Below are positions 1 through 8,676 of a stretch of 64,000 nucleotides of DNA, one piece after another. The DNA comes from Ectorhizobium quercum. Lineage in GTDB: Bacteria; Pseudomonadota; Alphaproteobacteria; Rhizobiales; Rhizobiaceae. How positions within the stretch are numbered: the first letter of the stretch is position 1; each line of letters starts with the position of its first letter. The notes under the pieces are model-generated. The model saw nothing but the letters and a program-made list of their open reading frames with translations, was not told the DNA's origin and ran no database searches. The stretch spans positions 186,001 to 250,000 of the forward strand of contig NZ_JANFPI010000001.1 in assembly GCF_026552795.1 (NCBI RefSeq). The letters are read 5' to 3'. The position numbers were made by a program, and so were the translations under genes.

Positions 1-204
1 GATCTGGCCGCCGTCGACGCCGTAATTGCCGTAGAGCATCTTGAGGATCGAGCTTTTGCCGATGCCGGAGGGGCCGGAGAGCACGGCGCATTCGCCGCTC
101 GCCACCGAGAAGCCGACATTGGAGACGACCGGCAGCACGAGGCCGCCGCGCAGGTGCATGACGAAGTTCTTGCGGACTTCGGAAACGACGAGAGGGGTGG
201 GCAT
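1..204 (-). CDS. phnL: Phosphonate C-P lyase system protein PhnL (partial)
   Basis: N-terminal 68 residues of an ABC-ATPase-like protein; the gene continues beyond the left edge. A Walker A motif (GPSGIGKSS) follows an N-terminal beta-strand region. It starts two bases after the phnK stop codon, on the same strand, so the two are almost certainly co-translated. PhnL is an ABC-type ATPase required with PhnGHIJ for transfer of ribose-triphosphate onto phosphonates. Assignment rests on position behind phnK and on N-terminal similarity; the signature and Walker B motifs lie outside the window. Confidence 0.88.
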   Translation of the reverse strand, partial: MPTPLVVSEVRKNFVMHLRGGLVLPVVSNVGFSVASGECAVLSGPSGIGKSSILKMLYGNYGVDGGQI

Positions 205-206
205 GG

Positions 207-983
207 TCACACCTGAAGGATCGAGGAAACAAGCAATTGCGTATAGGGTTCGCGCGGATCGTCGAGCACCCGGTCCGTCAGGCCGGTCTCGATGACGCGG
301 CCCTCCTTCATCACCATCATCCGGTGCGAGAGCAGTCGGGCGACCGCGAGGTCGTGGGTGACGATGACGACCGCGAGGCCGAGATCGTTGACCAGCGAGC
401 GGACGAGGTCGAGCAGGCGCGCCTGCACGGACACGTCGAGGCCGCCGGTCGGCTCGTCCATGAAGACGAGGCGCGGGCCGGTGATCAGGTTGCGGGCGAT
501 CTGGAGGCGCTGGCGCATGCCGCCGGAAAAGGTGCGGGGCTGGTCGTCGATGCGGTCGGTGCCGATCTCGACGCGCTCCAGCCAGTCGGATGCCGTGGCG
601 CGGATGCGGCCGTAATGGCGCTCGCCGACCGCCATCAGCCGCTCGCCGGCATTCGCCCCGGCGGAGACCGTCATGCGCAATCCGTCGGCCGGGTTCTGGT
701 GGACGAAGCCCCAGTCGGTGCGCATCAGCATGCGCCGTTCCGCCTCGCCCATGCGGTAGAGGTCGCGGAAGGCGCCGTCGCGCATGCGGTATTCGACGCT
801 GCCGGCGGTCGGGGTCAGCCGCGTCGAGATGCAGTTGAGAAGGGTCGTCTTGCCCGAGCCGCTTTCGCCGACGATGGCAAGCACTTCGCCCGGGTAAAGC
901 TCGAAGGAGACGTCGCGGCAGCCGGTGCGGGTGCCGTAGAACTTCGAGATGCCGTTGACCTTGAAGAGGGGAGTGTCGGTCAT
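207..983 (-). CDS. phnK: Phosphonate C-P lyase system ATP-binding protein PhnK
   Basis: 258-residue ABC ATPase, usual length for PhnK. Walker A GESGSGKT at residues 39-46, signature FSGGMRQRL at 152-160, Walker B LVFMDEP at 172-178 and a switch histidine in VTHD near 210. PhnK docks on the PhnGHIJ core complex in the cytoplasm and is needed for C-P bond cleavage; it is not a transporter despite the ABC fold. It sits between phnJ and phnL. A 178-bp gap holding a palindromic repeat separates it from phnJ, the only sizeable gap in this operon. Confidence 0.95.
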   Translation of the reverse strand: MTDTPLFKVNGISKFYGTRTGCRDVSFELYPGEVLAIVGESGSGKTTLLNCISTRLTPTAGSVEYRMRDGAFRDLYRMGEAERRMLMRTDWGFVHQNPADGLRMTVSAGANAGERLMAVGERHYGRIRATASDWLERVEIGTDRIDDQPRTFSGGMRQRLQIARNLITGPRLVFMDEPTGGLDVSVQARLLDLVRSLVNDLGLAVVIVTHDLAVARLLSHRMMVMKEGRVIETGLTDRVLDDPREPYTQLLVSSILQV

Positions 984-1017
984 CGGTTATTCTCCACGAA
1001 ACGGTTGGATGAAATGC

Positions 1018-1150
1018 AGGCGGCCCTCTCATCCCCGTGCCGGGACCTTCTCTCCCCCGGGGAGAAGGGAATCGGGGCAAGGCCGGCGCTTCTTTCGCCT
1101 TCTCCCCGCCGGGGAGAAGGTGGCGGCAGCCGGATGAGGGGGACTTTCCG
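1018..1150. repeat. Rhizobial palindromic intergenic repeat (RIME-like)
   Basis: The phnJ-phnK gap is almost filled by nested inverted repeats. Two GGGGAGAAGG/CCTTCTCCCC hairpins lie at about 1048-1069 and 1098-1123. The outer ends (CCCTCTCATCCCC near 1022; GGATGAGGGGG near 1132) are imperfect inverted copies of each other. The layout of two large palindromes in a little over 100 bp matches the rhizobial intergenic mosaic elements as I remember them. Subfamily is not assigned. Confidence 0.7.
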
Positions 1151-1161
1151 GAAAACCGCGC

Positions 1162-2052
1162 TCATTCCGCCGCCTCCCTGACACCCAGCTCGCCGACGCA
1201 GCCGCAGGCGCGGCGTTCCTCGCAATGGTCGGTGTCTGAGCAGACGAACATGCGTCCGCCGCGGTCGTCGAGGATCACCTCGTCGAGATAGACGTCTTCC
1301 GCGCCGCACAGCGCGCAGGGGCGGTCGAACGTCTGCACCTCGAAGGGATGGTCCTCGAAATCGAGGCTGACGACTTCGGTGTGCGGCGGCACGGCGTAGA
1401 TGCGCTTCTCGCGGCCCGCGCCGAACAGCTGGAGCGCATCCGACATGTGCATCTTCGGATTGTCGAACTTCGGAATGGGCGACGGGTCCATGACGTAGCG
1501 CCCGGCGACCTTCACCGGATAGGCGTAGGTCGTGGCGATGTGGCCGTTCATCGCGATGTCCTCGTAGAGCTTGACGTGGATGAGGCCGTATTCCGAAAGC
1601 GCATGCATGGTGCGCGTCTCGGTCTCGCGCGGTTCGAGAAAGCGCAGCGGTTCGGGGATCGGCACCTGATAGACCAGCACCTGGCCTTCCTTCAGTGTCT
1701 TTTCCGGAATGCGGTGGCGCGTCTGGATGATCGTTGCCTCGTCCGTGTGGGTGGTGACGGCGACGTTGGCGACCTTGGCGAAGAATGCGCGGATGGAGAC
1801 GGCATTGGTCGTGTCGTCGGCGCCCTGGTCGATGACCTTCAGCCTGTCGTCGGGACCGATGATCGCGGCCGTCACCTGCACGCCGCCGGTGCCCCAGCCG
1901 TAGGGCATCGGCATTTCGCGCGAGGCGAACGGCACCTGATAGCCGGGAATGGCGATGGCCTTCAGGATGGCGCGGCGGATCATCCGCTTGGTCTGCTCGT
2001 CCAGATAGGCGAAATTGTAGGCCGCAAGGCCTGTCGCGGCGGCGTCGCTCAT
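1162..2052 (-). CDS. phnJ: Carbon-phosphorus lyase PhnJ (radical SAM)
   Basis: 296-residue PhnJ, the enzyme that cleaves the C-P bond of 5-phosphoribose-1-phosphonate using a [4Fe-4S] cluster and S-adenosylmethionine. The unusual radical-SAM motif CX2CX21C is intact: Cys246, Cys249 and Cys271, followed by Cys277, which corresponds to the fourth conserved cysteine. The start MSDAAATGL was chosen because its ATG overlaps the phnI stop (ATGA), as usual for this operon; a longer upstream in-frame extension is just phnI sequence in another frame. Confidence 0.96.
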   Translation of the reverse strand: MSDAAATGLAAYNFAYLDEQTKRMIRRAILKAIAIPGYQVPFASREMPMPYGWGTGGVQVTAAIIGPDDRLKVIDQGADDTTNAVSIRAFFAKVANVAVTTHTDEATIIQTRHRIPEKTLKEGQVLVYQVPIPEPLRFLEPRETETRTMHALSEYGLIHVKLYEDIAMNGHIATTYAYPVKVAGRYVMDPSPIPKFDNPKMHMSDALQLFGAGREKRIYAVPPHTEVVSLDFEDHPFEVQTFDRPCALCGAEDVYLDEVILDDRGGRMFVCSDTDHCEERRACGCVGELGVREAAE

Positions 2053-3161
2053 TCGGCAGCCTCCTTTTTCTCGGATGATTCGGGAGTGGCGTTGGCCGCC
2101 TCGTATTCGGCGCGCATCCGCCTGACGAGGCCGAGTTCGGCCTGGAAGTCGACATAGTGCGGCAGTTTCAGATGTTCGACGAAGCCGGTCGCCTGAACGT
2201 TGTCGCAATGGGACAGCACGAATTCCTCGTCCTGTGCCGGGGCGACGATGTCCTCGCCAAATTCCTTCGCCCGCAGGGCCCGGTCGACCAGCGACATGGA
2301 CATGGCCTTGCGTTCGCTCTGGCCGAAGACGAGGCCATAGCCGCGCGTGAACTGCGGCGGCACCTTGGCGGAACCCTTGAACTGGTTGACCATCTGGCAT
2401 TCGGTAACGCGGATTTCACCCAGCGAGACGGCATGGCCCAGTTCCGGAACCTCGATCTCGATCTCCACCTCGCCGATGCGGATCTCGCCGGTGAAGGGAT
2501 GGGTGCGGCCGTAGCCGCGCTGTGTCGAATAGCCGAGCGCCAGCAGGAAGCCCTCGTCGCCGCGCGCCAGCGCCTGAAGGCGCAGGTCGCGGCTCATGGG
2601 AAATTCCATCGGCTCGCGGGTCAGGTCGCCGCCGCCCTCGTCGTCCAAAAGCGTGCCGTCGCCTTCGATCAGCCCTTCCTGTGCCAGAATGTCGGACACG
2701 CGCATGACGTCGTCGCCGCCCTCCTCGCGCCGTTCGCCTTCCTCCACGGCGCCGTCGTCGAGCAGCGAGGGGTCGAGCAGCCGGTGGGTGTAGTCGAAGG
2801 TGGGCCCGAGAAGCTGGCCACCCGGCAGGTCCTTGTAGGTGGCGGACACGCGCCGCTCGACCAGCATGGCGGCGGTGTCGATGGGGCGCGACGTGCCGAA
2901 GCGCGGCAGCGTGGTGCGATAGGCGCGCAGCAGGAAGATCGCCTCGATCATGTCGCCGCGCGCCTGCCGGAAGGCGAGCGCGGCCAGCGTCCGGTCGTAG
3001 AGCGAGGCTTCGGCCATGACGCGATCGACGGCAAGCGCCAGCTGCTCGATCACCTGTTCGTTGGAAATCGCCGGCAGCGAGCGGTCTCCCCGCCGCCGGT
3101 CGGCCAGCAGGCGGTGGGCGTTGGCGATGGCGGTTTCCCCGCCTTTCACGGCTACATACAT
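2049..3161 (-). CDS. phnI: Phosphonate C-P lyase core protein PhnI
   Basis: 370-residue PhnI, typical family length, beginning MYVAVKGGE. With PhnG, PhnH and PhnL it catalyses displacement of adenine from ATP by a phosphonate to give ribose-1-phosphonate-5-triphosphate; PhnI is the nucleosidase component of the cytoplasmic core complex. The ATG lies two bases before the phnH stop and its own stop overlaps the phnJ start, so translation is probably coupled along phnG-H-I-J. Confidence 0.96.
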   Translation of the reverse strand: MYVAVKGGETAIANAHRLLADRRRGDRSLPAISNEQVIEQLALAVDRVMAEASLYDRTLAALAFRQARGDMIEAIFLLRAYRTTLPRFGTSRPIDTAAMLVERRVSATYKDLPGGQLLGPTFDYTHRLLDPSLLDDGAVEEGERREEGGDDVMRVSDILAQEGLIEGDGTLLDDEGGGDLTREPMEFPMSRDLRLQALARGDEGFLLALGYSTQRGYGRTHPFTGEIRIGEVEIEIEVPELGHAVSLGEIRVTECQMVNQFKGSAKVPPQFTRGYGLVFGQSERKAMSMSLVDRALRAKEFGEDIVAPAQDEEFVLSHCDNVQATGFVEHLKLPHYVDFQAELGLVRRMRAEYEAANATPESSEKKEAAE

Positions 3162-3162
3162 C

Positions 3163-3771
3163 TTACAGTTCTCCGGCGGAAATCCGCGTGGTCCGGGGCA
3201 GGCAGAGGAAGCGGTCGCCCGCCGTCAGCACGATGTCCATGCCGCGCGGGAAAAGGGCGTGGTTCTGCGCCCATTGCCGCAGGAAGCCTTCCGGCAGGCT
3301 TTCCGGGTGGACGAGGCGGCCGCCGGCAATGCCGGGACCCGACAGCTTCAAGGCGTCGGCGCCGTCGAAGCCGCCGATCTCGATGATGAGGGTCGCCGAG
3401 CGGTCCGGATAGTCCTGCGTTCCGGCCGAGAACAGGCCGAAAGCGGGAAGGGGGGCGTCGGCTTCGAGGAATGCGAAACGGGCCTCGGTCTTTTCCGTCG
3501 CCGGCGGTGCGCCGGTGTGGAAGGCGAGCCAGCCCGGCACGGAGGATTTCTGCAAACCGGCGGAAAGCCAGACCGGCGTGTCGTGGTCGAGCAGCGTCAG
3601 CGCGATGGCGCCCGCCGCCGCGCCGAGCGGGGCCGGGGCGCCGGCCTCGTCCGTCACGGTCTGGAGGGTGCCGGGCCGCGCCATGCCATCCATGACGAGG
3701 CGGAACACGGCCTGCCCCTGAAACACCGGGTCGTGAAAGCCGCCGGCCAGCGTATCTGCTGCTGCTCCCAT
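3163..3771 (-). CDS. phnH: Phosphonate C-P lyase core protein PhnH
   Basis: 202-residue PhnH starting MGAAADTLAGGF, matching the usual size. PhnH is a pyridoxal-transferase-fold protein that forms part of the symmetric PhnGHIJ complex. The start is fixed by an ATGA overlap with the phnG stop at 3769-3773. A longer reading frame exists upstream but runs inside phnG and is not used. No frameshift or missing segment was seen. Confidence 0.94.
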   Translation of the reverse strand: MGAAADTLAGGFHDPVFQGQAVFRLVMDGMARPGTLQTVTDEAGAPAPLGAAAGAIALTLLDHDTPVWLSAGLQKSSVPGWLAFHTGAPPATEKTEARFAFLEADAPLPAFGLFSAGTQDYPDRSATLIIEIGGFDGADALKLSGPGIAGGRLVHPESLPEGFLRQWAQNHALFPRGMDIVLTAGDRFLCLPRTTRISAGEL

Positions 3772-4238
3772 CAGTCCTCTCCTCTGACCATCGTGAAGAA
3801 ATCGACGCGCGTGGCGGCGGTTTCGGCCCGCTTGCGGGCATTCTCTTCGGTGATTCGCCGTTCGACGGGCGCAAGCAGGCCGCTCTCGACGCGGTCCCGC
3901 GTGGCCTCTTCCTGCCACAGCGCATGGACGATGGCGCCGAGCCGCGCCTTTTCGCGGTCGGTGCCGAGCGCATGGGCGTGGCCGACCGTGCCGGAGGCAA
4001 GCCGCATCGTGGCACGGCTGACCGTCACCTCGCCGAGATTGAAGGGAGAGCCGCCGCCGCCCATGCGGCCGCGCACCATCACAAGGCCGGTTTCCGGCCC
4101 TCTGAGCGGCGTCGCCTCCGCCGTGACGCCGAGCGCATCGATCAGCGTCTTGAGTTCGGCCCGCGTCGCGCGGGCAATCAGGTCGGACGCGCGCTTGGCC
4201 CGCGCCGTTCCCGGATCTGGAATTGCCGTCTCGGCCAT
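3771..4238 (-). CDS. phnG: Phosphonate C-P lyase core protein PhnG
   Basis: 155-residue PhnG, first gene of the minus-strand C-P lyase operon. The start MAETAIPDP was preferred over an ATG 33 bases upstream because a strong Shine-Dalgarno (AGGAGGTG) lies 6 nt before it. Contains the conserved-looking segment GLVMVRGRMGGGGSPFNLGE and the downstream RATMRL region. About 145 bp separate it from divergent phnF; that gap carries the putative PhnF operator and Pho box. Confidence 0.94.
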   Translation of the reverse strand: MAETAIPDPGTARAKRASDLIARATRAELKTLIDALGVTAEATPLRGPETGLVMVRGRMGGGGSPFNLGEVTVSRATMRLASGTVGHAHALGTDREKARLGAIVHALWQEEATRDRVESGLLAPVERRITEENARKRAETAATRVDFFTMVRGED

Positions 4239-4330
4239 GTCTTGCACCTCCTGGGTCGGTTCGGGGCGCATCTTCGAAAAATTCGTCGGCTGTCTCGAAG
4301 ATGGCTCGCAAATATCTATTTATGTAGACA

Positions 4331-4345
4331 ACCATACAATATGGT
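4331..4345. promoter_or_regulatory. Putative PhnF operator (inverted repeat)
   Basis: ACCATACAATATGGT is a perfect 6-3-6 inverted repeat in the phnG-phnF divergent gap. It lies in an AT-rich stretch unlike the surrounding GC-rich DNA. GntR/HutC regulators bind short dyads of this kind, so autogenous control by PhnF is the obvious reading. Binding is inferred from position and symmetry only. Confidence 0.55.
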
Positions 4346-4364
4346 GTATATCTATTCCGAACTC

Positions 4365-4382
4365 ATGACAAGCGTGTGACGG
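4365..4382 (-). promoter_or_regulatory. Pho-box-like direct repeat
   Basis: On the minus strand this reads CCGTCACACGCTTGTCAT, two 7-mers (CCGTCAC and TTGTCAT) with 4-nt spacing. This resembles the PhoB consensus CTGTCAT-N4-CTGTCAT at 5 of 7 and 6 of 7 positions. Orientation is toward phnG, about 127 bp upstream of its start, and it abuts the phnF start codon. Phosphate-starvation control of phn genes is well known; this particular site is inferred. Confidence 0.45.
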
Positions 4383-5120
4383 ATGAACGACAGCGGATTG
4401 GTAAGACGGCAGAGCGGCGTGGCATTGTGGCGGCAGATCGCCGACCGGATTCGGGCGGCGATCGCGGACGGAAGCTACGACGAGACGGGCATGGTGCCGC
4501 CGGAAACGGTTCTCGCCGCCGATTTCGGCGTCAACCGCCACACGGTGCGCGCAGCGCTTTCGGCCTTGACGCAGGAGGGCATGCTGCGGCCCGTGCAGGG
4601 CGTGGGGACGCTCATCCTGCGCCGCGAGCGGCTGAATTTTCCGATCTCCCGTCGCACCCGCTTCACCGAGGGGATCGGGACGCAGGCGCGCGAACTGTCG
4701 GGTCATGTGCTCGACCATGCCGAGGAGCCGGCCAGCGCCGTCGTCGCGGCGGCGTTGGACGTGGCGCCGGGAACGCCGGTGCTGCGGATCGAATCGCTGC
4801 GCATGGCCGACGCGCGGGCCGTGTCGCGCTCGACCGCCTGGTATCCGTTGCCCCGCTTTCGCGGGATCGCCGATGTCTACGCGCGGACCGGATCGGTGAC
4901 GGCGGCGCTGAAGGATTTCGCGGTGGAGGACTATGTGCGCGTGAAAACGGAAATCAGCGCGGTGCATGCCGAGCCGGGCGATCTTTCCGATCTCGGCCTC
5001 GCGCCCGGCGCCATCGTTCTGGTCACGGCGGCGTTGAACGCCGATCCGCACGGCCTGCCGATCCAGTATGCCGTCAGCCGCTTCCCGGCGGACCGGGTGC
5101 AGTTCACCGTCGAGGGCTGA
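4383..5120 (+). CDS. phnF: Phosphonate metabolism transcriptional regulator PhnF (GntR family)
   Basis: 245-residue GntR/HutC-family repressor. Residues about 10-80 form the winged helix-turn-helix (WRQIADRIRAAIADG; VNRHTVRAALSAL), and the rest matches the UTRA ligand-binding domain (SRRTRFTEGIGTQARELSG). Divergent from phnGHIJKL, the classical PhnF position. Starts ATGAACGACAGC just after the Pho-box-like repeat. Expected to repress the phn operon and itself; the ligand is unknown. Confidence 0.93.
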   Translation: MNDSGLVRRQSGVALWRQIADRIRAAIADGSYDETGMVPPETVLAADFGVNRHTVRAALSALTQEGMLRPVQGVGTLILRRERLNFPISRRTRFTEGIGTQARELSGHVLDHAEEPASAVVAAALDVAPGTPVLRIESLRMADARAVSRSTAWYPLPRFRGIADVYARTGSVTAALKDFAVEDYVRVKTEISAVHAEPGDLSDLGLAPGAIVLVTAALNADPHGLPIQYAVSRFPADRVQFTVEG

Positions 5121-5127
5121 AACGGAA

Positions 5128-5149
5128 AAACCCGCCATGCGGCGGGTTT
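5128..5149 (+). terminator. Rho-independent terminator after phnF
   Basis: AAACCCGCC-ATGC-GGCGGGTTT hairpin eight bases after the phnF stop, with A residues before and T residues after the stem, so it could act on both strands. Positioned between convergent phnF and gpmA. Confidence 0.75.
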
Positions 5150-5177
5150 GGAAGGTTGGCGAAACGCGCCGCCCCCT

Positions 5178-5263
5178 CCTCCGTCATGGTCGGGCTGGAC
5201 CCGACCATCCACCGCGCTGCTTGCGGCGTGGAGCCTTGGGGCTCGAGCCCGAGGGTGACAAAA
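5178..5263. repeat. Palindromic intergenic repeat, second type
   Basis: Contains GTCGGGCTGGACCCGAC and a second dyad GGGCTCGAGCCC, flanked by imperfect inverted ends (TCATGGTCGG... and ...CGAGGGTGACA). It lies in the gap between the convergent phnF and gpmA genes. Similar modules with 'GGGCTTGACCC'-type palindromes are dispersed in rhizobial genomes; family assignment is from memory. Confidence 0.5.
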
Positions 5264-5282
5264 GAAAAACTGAAGGCGGCGC

Positions 5283-5918
5283 TCAGTGCGCGTTCGACAT
5301 GTCGCCCAGGACGTCCTTCGATGCGACGGTCGAATCGGCGTTCAGCTTGTAGACCATCGGCACGCCGGTCGCGAGGTTGAGCTTGAGGATTTCCTCCTTG
5401 CTCAGCCGGTCGAGCACCATGACGAGGGCGCGCAGCGAATTGCCGTGGGCGGCGACCAGAACCTTCTGGCCGGCCAGCACGCGCGGCAGGATTTCCGTCA
5501 GGTAATAGGGCCACACGCGGGCGCCGGTGTCGCGCAGGCTCTCGCCGCCGGGCGGCGGAACGTCGTAGGAGCGGCGCCAGATGTGAACCTGATCCTCGCC
5601 CCACTTGGCGCGGGCATCGTCCTTGTTCAGGCCGGACAGGTCGCCGTAGTCGCGTTCGTTGAGCGCCTCGTTCCTGATCGTCTCGAGGCCGGCCTGGCCG
5701 ACATTCTCGAGAATGATGTCGCAGGTCTTCTGGGCGCGGGTCAGGGCGGAGGTGAAGGCGATGTCGAAGGTGATGCCGTAATCCGCCAGCGCCTTGCCGC
5801 CGGCATTGGCTTCCTCGACGCCGAGCGCGGTCAGATCCGGGTCGCGCCAGCCGGTGAAAAGGTTCTTCAGGTTCCATTCGCTCTGGCCGTGGCGAACGAG
5901 GACAAGGGTACCGCTCAT
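5283..5918 (-). CDS. gpmA: 2,3-bisphosphoglycerate-dependent phosphoglycerate mutase
   Basis: 211 residues, the shorter form common in rhizobia compared with about 250 in E. coli. The phosphohistidine motif [10 protein letters not shown] is at residues 6-15, the second catalytic segment is [11 protein letters not shown] near 160, and SALTRAQKT and [11 protein letters not shown] match conserved substrate-binding regions. Interconverts 3- and 2-phosphoglycerate in glycolysis/gluconeogenesis. Starts 35 bp downstream of the dapB stop on the same strand. Confidence 0.96.
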   Translation of the reverse strand: MSGTLVLVRHGQSEWNLKNLFTGWRDPDLTALGVEEANAGGKALADYGITFDIAFTSALTRAQKTCDIILENVGQAGLETIRNEALNERDYGDLSGLNKDDARAKWGEDQVHIWRRSYDVPPPGGESLRDTGARVWPYYLTEILPRVLAGQKVLVAAHGNSLRALVMVLDRLSKEEILKLNLATGVPMVYKLNADSTVASKDVLGDMSNAH

Positions 5919-5952
5919 GACATGATCCTCTGCTTGGGTGATGGAAAGGCGT

Positions 5953-6762
5953 TCAGGTTTTCGACAGCCCGAGAACGTCGGACATGGTGTAGAAGCCGGG
6001 CTTCTGCCCGAAGGCCCAGAGCGCGGCCTTCACCGCGCCGCGGGCGAAGATGCTGCGGTCGAGGGCGGTGTGCGACAGCGTCACCAGCTCGCCCTCGCTG
6101 GCGAAATAGACCGAATGGTCGCCGATCACCGAGCCGCCGCGCAAGGTGGCGAAGCCGATATCGCCCTCCCGGCGCGGTCCCGTATGGCCGTCGCGCACCC
6201 GCACCGATTTCTGCGCAAGGTCGATGCCCCGGCCTTCCGCCGCGGCCTCGCCGAGCAGCAGTGCCGTGCCGGAGGGGGCGTCGACCTTGTGCTTGTGGTG
6301 CATTTCCAGAACCTCGATGTCCCAGTCGGCGGCTTCGAGCGCGCGGGCCGCCTGCCGCACCAGTTCGGCCAGCAGATTGACGCCGAGGCTCATATTGCCG
6401 GACTTGACGATGCGGGCGTGCCGGGAGGCGGCGCGGATCTGCTCGTCCTCGGCGGCGGAGCAGCCCGTGGTGCCGATGACGTGGACGATACGCGCCTGCG
6501 CCGCCAGCCCCGCATATTCGACGCTGGCCGCCGGGGAGGTGAAGTCGACGACGCCTTCGGCATTGAGGAAGGCGGTCAGCGGATCGGCGGTGATCGGCAC
6601 GCCGAGCGTGCCGACGCCGGATATCTCGCCGGCATCGCGGCCGATCAGCGGCGAGCCTTCGCGGTCGATGGCGGCGTGCAGCGTCGCGCCCTGCGTTGCC
6701 GCGATGATGCGGATGAGCGCTTGGCCCATGCGTCCGCCCGCGCCCGTCACCACCAGTTTCAT
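5953..6762 (-). CDS. dapB: 4-hydroxy-tetrahydrodipicolinate reductase
   Basis: 269-residue DapB of standard length. Nucleotide-binding [10 protein letters not shown] at residues 5-14, catalytic region [15 protein letters not shown] near 155-169, and DFTSPAAS around 80. Carries out the NAD(P)H-dependent reduction step of the diaminopimelate/lysine pathway, feeding peptidoglycan and lysine synthesis. The start MKLVVTGAG is unambiguous; the upstream exporter gene stops 27 bp before it. Confidence 0.97.
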   Translation of the reverse strand: MKLVVTGAGGRMGQALIRIIAATQGATLHAAIDREGSPLIGRDAGEISGVGTLGVPITADPLTAFLNAEGVVDFTSPAASVEYAGLAAQARIVHVIGTTGCSAAEDEQIRAASRHARIVKSGNMSLGVNLLAELVRQAARALEAADWDIEVLEMHHKHKVDAPSGTALLLGEAAAEGRGIDLAQKSVRVRDGHTGPRREGDIGFATLRGGSVIGDHSVYFASEGELVTLSHTALDRSIFARGAVKAALWAFGQKPGFYTMSDVLGLSKT

Positions 6763-6789
6763 GCCGTCCCTCGTCCTGTTTTCGTTCCG

Positions 6790-8574
6790 TCAGATATCCG
6801 CACGCACTGTTTGCAGGTTGTTGAGGCGCGCGTAAAGCCCGTTTTCGCGGCCCATCAGCGATTCGTGCGTTCCTTCCTCCGCAATCCTGCCGTCCTGCAT
6901 CACGACTATCTTGTCTGCATTGACGACCGTGGACAGGCGATGGGCGATGACGATCACCGTACGGCCCGTCATGGCGGTGTCCAGCGCCTTCTGCACGAAG
7001 GCCTCCGATTCCGTGTCGAGCGCCGAGGTCGCCTCGTCGAGAAGCAGGATCGGCGCGTTGCGCACCAGGGCGCGGGCAATGGACAGGCGCTGGCGCTGGC
7101 CGCCGGAGAGCGTCACGCCGTTCTCGCCGACGGCGGTGTCGTAGCCCTGCGGCTGGGCGACGATGAAATCGTGCGCATAGGCCATCTTCGCGGCTTCTTC
7201 CACCTCGGCGTCCGTCGCATCCGGGCGTCCGTAGCGGATATTGTCGCGGATCGTGCCCTCGAACAGGTGCGGCTGCTGCGACACATAGGCGATGTGGCGG
7301 CGCAGGGACGATTTCGTCACCTTGGCGATGTCCTGCCCGTCGATCAGGATCGCACCCTGCTCGGGATCGTAGAAGCGCGGGATGAGATTGAGGATCGTCG
7401 ATTTGCCGGCGCCGGACGGGCCGACCAGCGCGGTGGTCATGCCGCCTTCGGCGACGAAGGACACGGCATCGAGCACGCGCCTGCCGTTGCCGTAGGCAAA
7501 CACCAGATCGCGGAACTCGATGCGCGCCTGCGTGACCTCGAGCGCCTTCGCACCGTCCGTGTCGCGCTGCAACGGTTCGATGTCGAGGATTTCGTAGAGC
7601 ATGCGGGCGTTGGTCGCGGCAGCCTCGACCCTCACCTGGAGGCGGGCGAGCCGGCGGGCCGGGTCGTAGGCCATGAGCAGGGCGGTGACGAAGGCGACGA
7701 AGGCGCCGGGCAGCGCGCCCGCATAGAGCGACTGGTAGGCGGTGTAGGCAATGACGCTGGAAATCGCCAGGCCGGCGAAGGTTTCCGTCATCGGCGCCGT
7801 GCGCTCGGCAAGCCGGGCGATGCGGTTGGCCCGCCTCTCGGCGTCGGAGATCAGGTGGCTGACCTTGCGGCTGAGTTCTTCCTCCATCGTGAAGGCCTTC
7901 ACGACGGCAATGCCCTGAACCGTTTCCTGCATGGCGCCGATGACGTAGCTGTTGACTTCCACCGACAGGCGCGTAGCGGAACGAAGCCGCTTGGAAACGT
8001 AGCGCAGGCCGAGCATCAGCGGCGGCGCGACGATGAAGACGATCAGCGTCAGCACCCAGTCCTTCGAGATCATCACGCCGATCAGCGCGATCAGCGTCAG
8101 GAGATCGCGGGCGATCGAGGTGACGGTCATGTTCAGGATGTCGCGGATGCCCGAGATGTTCTGGCCGATCTGGGCGGCGAGCTGCGCCGAGCGCGCGTCG
8201 CTGTAAAAGCCGACGGAAAGCTTCATCAGATGTTCGTAGATGCGGCGCTGGTATTTCGCGACGATATTGTTGCCGATCTTGATCAGCAGCACAGCCTGCC
8301 AGTAGGTCGCCAGGCCGCGCAGGACGAAGGCCAGGAAGATCACGACGCAGACGATCCAGATTAAGCCGGAATCGCTGCGGCCGAACGCCTCGTTGATGAC
8401 GGTTTCCATGATCCACGCCGTGAACGCCGTCGTTCCGGCGATGAGGCCGAGGCAGATGATGGCGAGGATGTAGGACTTGATGTGTTCGCGGCCGTTCTCG
8501 GCGATGACGCGCTTCAGAACCGCCCCGACGTTCTGCGTGTCGATGGCGCGCTTGGGCTTATCCGTATCGGTCAA
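6790..8574 (-). CDS. ABC transporter, fused permease/ATPase (MsbA-like exporter)
   Basis: 594 residues: a membrane domain in the N-terminal half (six predicted segments, about residues 35-310) and an ATPase domain with Walker A GPSGAGKST, signature LSGGQRQR and Walker B ILLLDEATSALD. This is the half-transporter arrangement of lipid/peptide exporters, working as a homodimer in the inner membrane. The best start is TTG (Met-Thr-Asp-Thr), since the next in-frame ATG would delete the first transmembrane segment; AGGAAGG lies upstream. Substrate not deducible. Confidence 0.85.
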   Translation of the reverse strand: MTDTDKPKRAIDTQNVGAVLKRVIAENGREHIKSYILAIICLGLIAGTTAFTAWIMETVINEAFGRSDSGLIWIVCVVIFLAFVLRGLATYWQAVLLIKIGNNIVAKYQRRIYEHLMKLSVGFYSDARSAQLAAQIGQNISGIRDILNMTVTSIARDLLTLIALIGVMISKDWVLTLIVFIVAPPLMLGLRYVSKRLRSATRLSVEVNSYVIGAMQETVQGIAVVKAFTMEEELSRKVSHLISDAERRANRIARLAERTAPMTETFAGLAISSVIAYTAYQSLYAGALPGAFVAFVTALLMAYDPARRLARLQVRVEAAATNARMLYEILDIEPLQRDTDGAKALEVTQARIEFRDLVFAYGNGRRVLDAVSFVAEGGMTTALVGPSGAGKSTILNLIPRFYDPEQGAILIDGQDIAKVTKSSLRRHIAYVSQQPHLFEGTIRDNIRYGRPDATDAEVEEAAKMAYAHDFIVAQPQGYDTAVGENGVTLSGGQRQRLSIARALVRNAPILLLDEATSALDTESEAFVQKALDTAMTGRTVIVIAHRLSTVVNADKIVVMQDGRIAEEGTHESLMGRENGLYARLNNLQTVRADI

Positions 8575-8676
8575 GGCGCGAGACCTTCCTGTCGATTCAA
8601 ATGCTTTCCAGCCGCGCTCTATAGAGGCTGGAAAGCCGTTTGACCATAGGTTTTCGCCGGGGCCGGAGGCGCGGTC

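Noticed and set aside
5938-8364. 808-residue plus-strand open frame
   Set aside because: Antisense shadow of dapB and the ABC exporter; no motifs and unnatural composition.
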